DNA from: Malus domestica
Taxonomy: Eukaryota > Streptophyta > Magnoliopsida > Rosales > Rosaceae
Assembly: GCF_042453785.1 (NCBI RefSeq)
Contig: NC_091664.1
Location: forward strand, 3,646,501 to 3,710,500
DNA: 64,000 bases
Direction of reading: 5' to 3'
This document shows, piece by piece, positions 56,425-64,000 of the stretch. The stretch's first letter is position 1, and the number at the start of each line of letters is the position of its first letter. The translations under genes and the position numbers were made by a program. The notes beneath the pieces were generated by a model, which saw only the letters and a list, made by a program, of their open reading frames with translations, made no database searches and was not told where the DNA came from.

Positions 56425-56510
56425 TAGCCTCACAACGAGCTAACAATAATGTGATTCAAATTCGTCGCGAATTTGACCTAAGACCTCTTAGGCGATCTCC
56501 AACGAAGGTG
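56425..56510 (-). mobile_element. SINE fragment
   Basis: Matches the body of the SINE at 42,646-42,822 (gcctcacaacgagctaacaa, aatgtgattcaaattcg). Truncated at both ends. Confidence 0.5.
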
Positions 56511-56649
56511 TTATGTTTAGCCTATGTCCAGATTCTAGCCCTACAAGAAATTATTTTTTAATGAATAGTATTAAGCCATGTTTCTATATCATTTCCAAGG
56601 TTATTTTTTAGTCCCCTCAATAATTTATTAATTTAAGTTTGTTCTTTAA

Positions 56650-56941
56650 TGTCACATCCCTGCCCGGGCCCCACCATTCTCAGGCTCGACTTCACTGTAG
56701 CACGATATTGTCTGCTTTAGGCCCCGACCACGCCCTCACGGTTTTGTTTATAGGAACTCACACGAGAACTTCCCAGTGAGTCAACCATCCTAGGAATGCT
56801 CTAGCACGAACTCGCTTAACTTCGGAGTTCCGATGGAACCTGAAGCCAGTGAGCTCCCAAAAGACCTCGTGCTAGGTAGAGATGAGAATATACATATAAG
56901 ACTTACAAGATTCATTCACCTAGGCGATGTGGGATGTTACA
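56650..56941 (-). mobile_element. Cassandra solo LTR
   Basis: TGTCACATCCC...GGATGTTACA, 292 bp, flanked by TTTAA on both sides (56,645-56,649 and 56,942-56,946). It contains a single 5S-like domain on the minus strand (AGTTAAGCGAG near 56,820, and a decayed C-box near 56,785). Confidence 0.88.
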
Positions 56942-58049
56942 TTTAATTTTATTGCTTAATTGAATTAAACTACCATATTAAAATAAGGTTTACAAATATA
57001 CTTTGAGTGTCATTTGTTGCTAAATGAATAAGTATCGAGACATATTTTAAGTACCACTTGAAGACGTGTGGCCATTTCAAAATTATTGAATAAATTAAAG
57101 GAAAAATTATTGGAAGAGATAAGAGAAGGGTGTGTATGAAAAGAGTGTCTAAGGTGAATAGAATGTGAATAATTGAATAAAATGAGGTAAGATAGTATGT
57201 AATGGTGAAAATGATGTGAGAAATTGTGTATAAATGTCTTAGGTATTTATAGAAAAAAAATTAGAATTTTTAAATTTCGTCATAAAAAAAAATCCAGCTG
57301 GACCCAACTGAAAATGCGGGTTGGCTGGCTAAAGATGGCCAACCCGTTGGCCATATGGCTGTATTTTGGCCCTGTGAGTTCCAAGATTTTTTGACCCAGA
57401 CCTCTATTAGAGATGAATTTTGTGTCAAAAAGAACTATCCTTTGAACTATGGCCCTATGGCCAACCCGATTGGAGATGCCCCCTCCCCCTCCGCCCCCCT
57501 AATGGTGTAGCCACACCAAAGGCTACGATGGGCTATAGCCCAGGAGAGTTTGTGGCATATGTATATATATTTTAGTGCATAGTCTAATATAATAAATGAA
57601 CAAAAAATTGCAAGAAGAATTATTTTTTAATGAAATTAGCTCGGCGAGTATTTAGCACAACTAGAAATATAAAACTTATCATGGAAATTGTGATGCCATT
57701 TTGTTCAAGATTATTCTGCTTTGATTCAGTAGGCTTTATATTAGTTTCAATCAATTTTTTTAAGATTGCCTTTACATCTACTCTCGTTGTTTTGATTTGT
57801 GTTAGTTGTGTGATTGTAATTGAGATGTCAAGTTTTTTTACCTTCTTCTTGTGTTTGAATCTAAATATATGTAAATTTGATGATTCATTGTAATTTTTAA
57901 GTTTTGCAAATGCAAAGCTTGTTGAGTTCATGCCAAGTAAATTTTAAGTATACAAATACAGAAGTTAAACTTAAATTTTTGCATACAATATGTATGTAGC
58001 AAAAAAAATATATCATTTGATTTTAGGATACTTTTTTCTGAAAATATAA
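56942..58049. other. AT-rich spacer, no gene seen
   Basis: Contains a local ggccaacccg / cgggttggctgg inverted motif near 57,315-57,465, which resembles a MITE remnant. The open frame at 57,630-57,893 has no recognisable features. Confidence 0.4.
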
Positions 58050-59042
58050 TTTTAGCCCCTGAAACTCAAGTTTCTTTACATAAAACCCGACATAGTCTTT
58101 TTATCTGAATAAAACCCAATGACTAGGTTCCACATAAGCAAATTCATTAATTTTGTTTGCCTTTACACATTTTACATTTTACAGATGCCTAAAATACCCC
58201 TAAAAACAGTTTTAATGTAAACATTTAATTCTATGCAGATTTGAAAGGAGAGATTAATGGAAAAAATGCATTAATATTTAAAATAATAATATGTCATAAC
58301 AAATTGTATGATAAGGCAAAAAAGAACTAATAATGTTATACTTTCCTTAAGATTTCGTAATTGTTTTTCAAATTTTCATAAAATTAGACAATTTTAATTT
58401 AATCTTGTCATTTTCTTACCAAATGAAAATATGAAAGAGCACTATAAAATAATTTAGCTATATTTAAAAAGTATAGGTAAATTATTTGGACATGTGTATT
58501 AGTAATAAATTTGCCCTATATATGTAATGATACATGCAAAATAATTTACTTATAAAACAAAAAATGTTATTTGATTTCAAAATAAATTTATCTATATTTT
58601 GTATAATAATATAGGTAAATTATTGCACACATATATATTAGTAGTAAAATGTACCCAATATATATAATAATGCATGAAAATAATTCACCTACAAATAAAG
58701 GAAATTTGATTAAAAAATAATATATATACTACTTTTTGTTTATAAATTTCAATTTCTTTTTTTTATATTACAAACATAATGTACCTACAATATCATTTAC
58801 CTATTGTTTAATCTTATAAGAAAATAATGTAGCTACTGTTTTTTTTTTTTTTTTATTCGAATATCTACTGTTTTATTTTAATAGAGATAATTTGTCTTGG
58901 TTTAATTTTTACGAAATAATTTAGGCACTGTTTAACTTTACCAAAATAATGGAACTACTATTTTAATTTACCTACAAAATAAATGCTATTTGATTCAAAA
59001 TTAATTTACTTATATTTTACATATAAATATAGATAAATTATT

Positions 59043-59290
59043 GGGAACTTTAACGAAAAGCACCCGGTACTGTTCACTTTAACGAAAAACCACATTTTTA
59101 CACTAAAAAGTCAATCCTGGTACTATTCACTTTACCCTTTATTTTGTCCTTATCATTAAAACTCAAAGTTTTCAAGCCCTTTTCATTAGTTTTCACACTA
59201 AAAAGTCAATCCTGGTACTATTCACTTTACCCTTTATTTTGTCTTTATCATTAAAACTCAAAGTTTTCAAGCCCTTTTCATTAGTTTTCC
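59043..59290. mobile_element. MITE with internal ~95-bp tandem duplication
   Basis: Starts gggaactttaacgaaaag and ends cttttcattagttttcc, its inverted counterpart. The segment acactaaaaagtcaatcctg... through cattagtttt is present twice (59,100-59,194 and 59,195-59,288). Confidence 0.7.
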
Positions 59291-59514
59291 TTAAATTATT
59301 TTTAACAAGGATATATGATAACAAACAAAAAATGCCTAATGTATGTAATAATCTAGGTAAAATAATTTACCTACAACATAAAAGAATATTAATTGGTTCT
59401 TTGTTGTTTTTATCAAACAATATTATTATTTGATGCAAAATAACTGATTGTAGAAAGGATATTTTTTTTCCATATGAAAAATGTGCCCATAATTGTTTAT
59501 GAAGATGGCTAAAG

Positions 59515-59516
<2 letters not shown>

Positions 59517-59546
<30 letters not shown>
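59517..59546. repeat. (AT)n microsatellite
   Basis: About 15 AT units inside TIR element copy 2. Copy 1 lacks a run of this length at the equivalent place. Confidence 0.8.
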
Positions 59547-59548
<2 letters not shown>

Positions 59549-59795
59549 CTAATATTTACCATACAAGAAAGGTGAAATTTTCCATATGGGTTAATTACTA
59601 ATCATAATTAGGGTGAGTAATAATATTTATTGACATAATTAGGGTTTTGTGGCATAAGTTGTAAATATGTGATAATAATTGGTTATATATTTGTCTACAT
59701 GGCACTCTATTTGAAATTTGGGTTTTATTTAGATATTTAATATTAGGTGGGTTTTTGTTTGGAAAATAAGAGTTTTAAGGATCTTTTTCTAAAGA

Positions 59796-60591
59796 ACCCT
59801 AATTTTTTTAGCTAGCCCACCCAAAAGAAAAATTCTGGCACCACCATTGCTCCCCACACCTTGATTGGCTTTGGTGGTTGATTTAGGGAATTTACTTTAA
59901 TTTTATTTAATGTAATGTAAACAAAAAAAAAAAAAAAACAAAACAAAACAAAGGGATTACGATAAAAAAAGATATAAAATAAGACGAGAATTGTTGTTTG
60001 GCGGTTTGGTTCGAAGAAGAAGAAGCCGAGAAGGTGTCTTCTTTTTGTTGAACAACTTTTAGTTTTTTTGTATAGGTTTTAATGATTTATCTATGTGGCA
60101 AATATTAAATAGATTTGTGGATTCACATATGTGCCACATAAGCATATTAACAGAAATATAATGAAATTTTAATGAAATGATTATATTGATTCGTGACATT
60201 CATATTCAGGAAATACATTAATTGATTTTTATTTTCAAAGATCACACTGATGGTATGGTCAATTTGAGAAACTAGTTGTGATAAAAATCCTTCATTTTAT
60301 TGATATCATGTTAATATCATAGAGCAAAAGCTAATGCTAAATGATGACATTTTTATTTAATTTTTATGTTAAATGGAGAAAAATTATGCCAAATTAATTA
60401 TTCATCGCCCATTACACCAAAAAATTCTCCACCCATCCCTCCTCCACCAATTTTAAATGGAGACAGAAACGCTTAAAAAAGAAGGAAACAGAGTAGAAAT
60501 GCCAATAATTGACAGACAAAGAAAAAAAAAAATGGCAAAATTGTCAATGCCGTATTAAAGAGGACCATCCCAATTGCTGAAAGGCGTTGGC
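59796..60591 (+). promoter_or_regulatory. 5' flank of glutathione peroxidase gene
   Basis: AT-rich with an A-tract at 59,923-59,938 and ataaaaaaaga runs. It presumably holds the promoter and 5' UTR. No specific element assigned. Confidence 0.4.
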
Positions 60592-63500
60592 ATGCGTTTG
60601 TTGAAATTCACCAACTGGGTCTCTCTCTTCTTTCTGGGTTTTGCTTTCTTCTGCTACTTTTACACTTCTCAATTCTCTTCTCCTCGAATTATGGCTGAAG
60701 AAAGTTCCAAATCTGTTTACGACTTCACTGTCAAGGTACTGGGTTTTCATTCTTTTCTGTTTCATTCTCATATGTTATGTTTGGTTGCTGAGAAAATCTG
60801 GGGAGAAACTAATGGAAATTAAAGATATGAGCTTTTTGTATATTAAGTTTAATTGTTTGCAAAGCAACATAGTAGTGAATCCATTCAGTTGGACTATGGA
60901 GCCGTAGTTCTGGCATCTTGCTTTTGAGGTGGTTCTTCTCTGTTTGTGAATAGTTTCATCCTTCTATTTGCTTTTGATTTTCTGTGTGGTCACGTTAACT
61001 TTAGTATCATAACAACGACAATAACAACCAAGCTTTGTCCCACTAAATAGGGTCGGCTCTGAATCCTAGAACGCCACTGCGTTTGGTTTTGCACTATATC
61101 TTCCGATAGCCCCAAATACTTCATATCTTTTCCTCTTAGTATCAATTTTTTTTCTCTTCACATTTCGATTTTTGAATTATGATTTTTTTTGGATATTTTG
61201 AATTTTTTTCGGATTTTTGTTGTTACAGATATGAAATTAAATATATTGAAGTTTTATGAGAGAAAAAGAACAAAAGCATAGGCCGTTCCGGCCAGATCAA
61301 TTGCTTTGTGATGCTTCTTCTGGAGTTTTAGGAGACAGCTACAAATTTCTGTAGTTATAACTTATATCTTATATTGCATTATGTTTGATGAAATGACTTT
61401 GGAATTTCAGATTCAATACTGATTGAGTACATTCAAATTGTAGACTGTTCTATTTGACAACTTGATCTGAAATATATTTGTTTATGCATTGAATTCGGTT
61501 GCAGGATATTCATGGTAACGACGTAAATCTGAGTGAATACAGTGGGAAGGTTCTTCTGATTGTGAATGTTGCTTCAAAATGGTAACTAACTTGATCTCTT
61601 CTGTGAATGATTTCTTGACATTTTTTGTATCCCTATTCCATGTTAATCGTGACACCCTGCATTCGTGTGCTTCTTTGCATATTTGGAAATTCATGATACA
61701 AATCTTGTGGTAATAAATCTCTATCGACCTTTTCCGTGGAGCGTTGTTTTTAAACATAATTTATGGGGAATTAAGGAGGGCTTTAAAGAATTTTTCTTTG
61801 TAGTTTTAATATCTGCTGGTGCTCTTAAGAGAGAGATTTAACATTTGGAAATAGACGTTTGAGATAATATGTATGCTTCAAAGTTGGAACAAAAAAGAAA
61901 TACCGCTTTATAAAGAACATTTTTGTAGTTGTATACTATAATTACTTAATTAGGTATGATCCTCTCATTAAGAATATTTTTCTTTTTGGAATATTAAGTC
62001 TTTATTAAGTATGATTTCTCCTAGTTTAAATACAGGTTCAGCTTTCATGTTATGCATATATGTTCCTTAAATGTCCGACTCCTTATGAACGAATACATGG
62101 TTCTTACCTTCGAATTGAATTTTACGGAGATTATATATGAAAAAAATGCGGACTACACATACATTATCATGATGTGGAAAGTTAAATTAGATTGTTTCTC
62201 TTACTTTCAGATGATCTGTAAAATGGTCTAAATTGTATTGTATTTAGGATAACGCATTTTATCACAGATGCATTAATTTGTCCTTTTCATATTGTATGTA
62301 ACATAGGTCTTGTTTGATAATCTCAACAAATGTTTCCTTGTTCTTTTCGTAACTTTCGTTTTATTTTCTTTTGTTATGATGTAATATTTTAGTGATATTT
62401 CTACTTGAATTGTAATTGACAGATTGAAAGCCATGGACTTTAGTTAGCATAAAATATATAAAAAATCTGAATCTAAAAATTCCTTTTGAAAATTGTAGTT
62501 ATTGTCTTCCTGTTTGATACCAGGAAGTTTGTCACGAAATCTTAGTTGTGTTCACTAGTTGGTAAAATTTCATCAGATTGTTTAAAGAAAAAAAAAAAAT
62601 TGTACTGTGTAGCAAGCAATAGATCCCCTAAATGGAAAAGAATTTTATCTGGTACTACGGTGTCCATCCTTCAAGATTCAAAGGCAAGACTAATTATTTA
62701 ATCTCCTTTTTCTATGATCTTGATAAACACATCTTTCTTCAGAGCATTTCACTGGTAACTGTACACGTTTTCTATGCTCAGATGAACTTTTAGATGATGA
62801 ATTTTCTAGTGAATCATGTTGTTCTAAGCTGAATTAAGTGTTCGACATGCATTTCACCTTTGTAACCTCCGTTGTCCTTCGTGGCTCACTCTTTTATTAA
62901 TTTTGCAGTGGTTTAACACAATCCAACTACAAGGAATTAAGTGTTTTGTATGAAAAGTACAAAAACAAAGGTATGTGAACCTTTGCAGAGCAATGCCAAA
63001 AATTTGTTGATTCATGTGTTTCATACTTATCCATGGGGGTTTTACTTTTCAATTTCTGGCAGGTTTTGAGATTTTGGCGTTTCCTTGCAACCAGTTTGGA
63101 GGACAAGAGCCGGGAAACAATGAGGAGATTCAAGAAGTTGCATGCACTAGATTTAAAGCTGAATTTCCAATCTTTGACAAGGTATCCTTATATTGGAGAA
63201 AATAAATAAACAATAAGTATGTCAGCAATCGTATGCAAAATTCTAAATAGAAATCTTTTGTTTGTTCTTGGTGCTATATGGTTGTTGGTAGATATTCTCA
63301 ACGAGTATCTCCACACAAGTGCACAGAGATTATGTGCTCTTCAAATTTCATACATCAAATAAAATGCAGAGAACTGGTTCTACGGTTTTACTTAAATAAT
63401 TTTTTGATTGATGGCTTTTCTAATATTTAACGACTACTACACATATAAAGTGACTAGATTAACTAATTCATGCACAACTAATTTAGTTTACTTGTGGTCA

Positions 63501-63796
63501 TTGTAGATTGAGGTGAATGGGAAGAACGAGGCACCCCTTTACAAATTCTTAAAGGTACAGAAAGGTGGGATCTTTGGGAGTGGCATCAAATGGAACTTTA
63601 CGAAGTTTCTGGTTAACAAAGAAGGGAAGGTTGTGGAGAGATATGCTCCTGTGACATCACCTCTTAAAATTGAGGTCAGAGTGGTTTTTGTGATTATCTG
63701 TTTGTTTGCTTTGGCGATAATGAAGACAACAGCTGCTGATTTATTTATCTTTGCTCTGTGCAGAAAGACATCCAGAATTTGTTGGAATCTTCTTGA
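60592..63796 (+). CDS. Glutathione peroxidase-like (Cys type) with N-terminal membrane anchor
   Basis: Six exons (60592-60735, 61505-61581, 62909-62970, 63063-63181, 63507-63674, 63764-63796) with GT-AG borders give 200 residues. Plant GPXs reduce hydroperoxides, usually with thioredoxin as donor. The peroxidatic residue is Cys74 (NVASKCGLT), not selenocysteine. Gln105 (FPCNQF) and Trp163 (IKWNFTKF) complete the site. Cys122 (EVACTRF) is the likely resolving Cys, 48 residues on, as in plant enzymes. Residues ~8-28 ([17 protein letters not shown]) form a hydrophobic leader that could anchor the protein in the secretory pathway. A second ATG at 60,691 ([12 protein letters not shown]) would give a soluble form. 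The upstream frame is closed by a stop at 60,556. Confidence 0.93.
61008..61140 (-). mobile_element. RTE LINE 3' fragment in GPX intron 1
   Basis: aacaacgacaataacaacca then cccactaaatagggtcggct and gaatcctagaacgccactgc are the reverse complement of the RTE 3' end. It is more diverged than copies A and B and lies wholly within intron 1. Confidence 0.7.
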
Positions 63797-64000
63797 GTAT
63801 CAAGGTCTGTATGTTTCTTTGAGAAATGATACACATTACAGTCGGTTGCATTGGTGTTTGACTTTACATTTTTATTAAAAAAACATTCGTTTTGGTAAAT
63901 GACATTTAAATCCCGAATGCCGGGACCAGTTCTGCATGTCATTGCTTCATGCTATACCTCCTTTTATTATGATAGAATGGTTTAGATCATTTTAAATGTA
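63797..64000 (+). other. 3' flank of GPX gene
   Basis: Non-coding, probably 3' UTR, running to the window end. Confidence 0.5.

Larger units (their letters stand above)
58050..59795. mobile_element. TIR element copy 2 (uninterrupted by LTR element)
   Basis: The ends are diverged inverted repeats (left aaactcaagtttctttacat...gaataaaacccaa, right complement aaaactcttattttccaaac...aaataaaacccaa). The interior is AT-rich with recurrent aggtaaatta motifs. It aligns with 9893-16,865 minus the inverted-LTR insertion. No transposase is seen. A MITE is nested at 59,043. Edges are approximate. Confidence 0.55.

Noticed and set aside
1-64000. CRISPR arrays, bacterial operons or tRNA/rRNA gene clusters
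   Set aside because: The DNA is plant nuclear. No spaced direct-repeat array or cloverleaf gene was found beyond SINE and Cassandra derivatives.

Overview
The window is nuclear DNA of a flowering plant. The evidence is GT-AG introns in four genes, plant-only families (UGT with a PSPG box, Tau glutathione transferase, a PORR-domain protein) and a dense load of plant retroelements. The Cassandra elements carrying 5S-like sequence, the tRNA-derived SINEs and the UGT type suggest a woody member of the Rosaceae, perhaps Malus or Pyrus. That assignment is inference only.

Region 1 (1-23,100) is a tandem cluster of three UGT92-like glycosyltransferases on the + strand. The first is cut by the window start, the second is intact (17,020-18,543) and the third is a pseudogene with several lesions (20,608-22,115). 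The spacers are diverged copies of one ancestral repeat unit. They have been invaded by RTE-type LINE fragments, a non-autonomous retroelement with a coiled-coil ORF, a poly(A) retroposon, a TIR element and a 5.8 kb LTR retroelement. That last element is the most unusual object here. Its two ~2.15 kb LTRs face each other in inverted orientation around a truncated gag, yet the whole unit is flanked by a perfect 5-bp target duplication (CTATC).

Region 2 (23,100-28,400) holds a Mutator-like TIR element with a complete Cassandra TRIM nested in its right terminal repeat, then an intact two-exon Tau GST on the - strand, small TIR elements and a SINE.

Region 3 (28,400-51,000) is the gene-rich part. 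It contains an 18-exon BRF1 gene (TFIIIB subunit, - strand), a divergent CMS1-like ribosome-biogenesis gene (+ strand), a 10-exon cytosolic tyrosyl-tRNA synthetase (- strand) and an intronless PORR-domain organelle RNA-splicing factor (- strand). All exon chains were joined by hand and keep frame throughout. A decayed Ty1/copia gag-protease remnant lies between the last two.

Region 4 (51,000-60,500) is repeat-rich. It has a 2.3 kb solo LTR of the same broad family as the inverted-LTR element, a Cassandra solo LTR and a Cassandra fragment, hairpin elements, and a second copy of the TIR element that hosts the inverted-LTR insertion upstream. Region 5 (60,592-63,796) is a six-exon glutathione peroxidase gene with a membrane-anchor leader.

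The genes do not form an obvious pathway. UGT, GST and GPX all belong to detoxification and redox metabolism. BRF1, CMS1 and TyrRS are housekeeping genes for Pol III transcription, ribosome assembly and translation.
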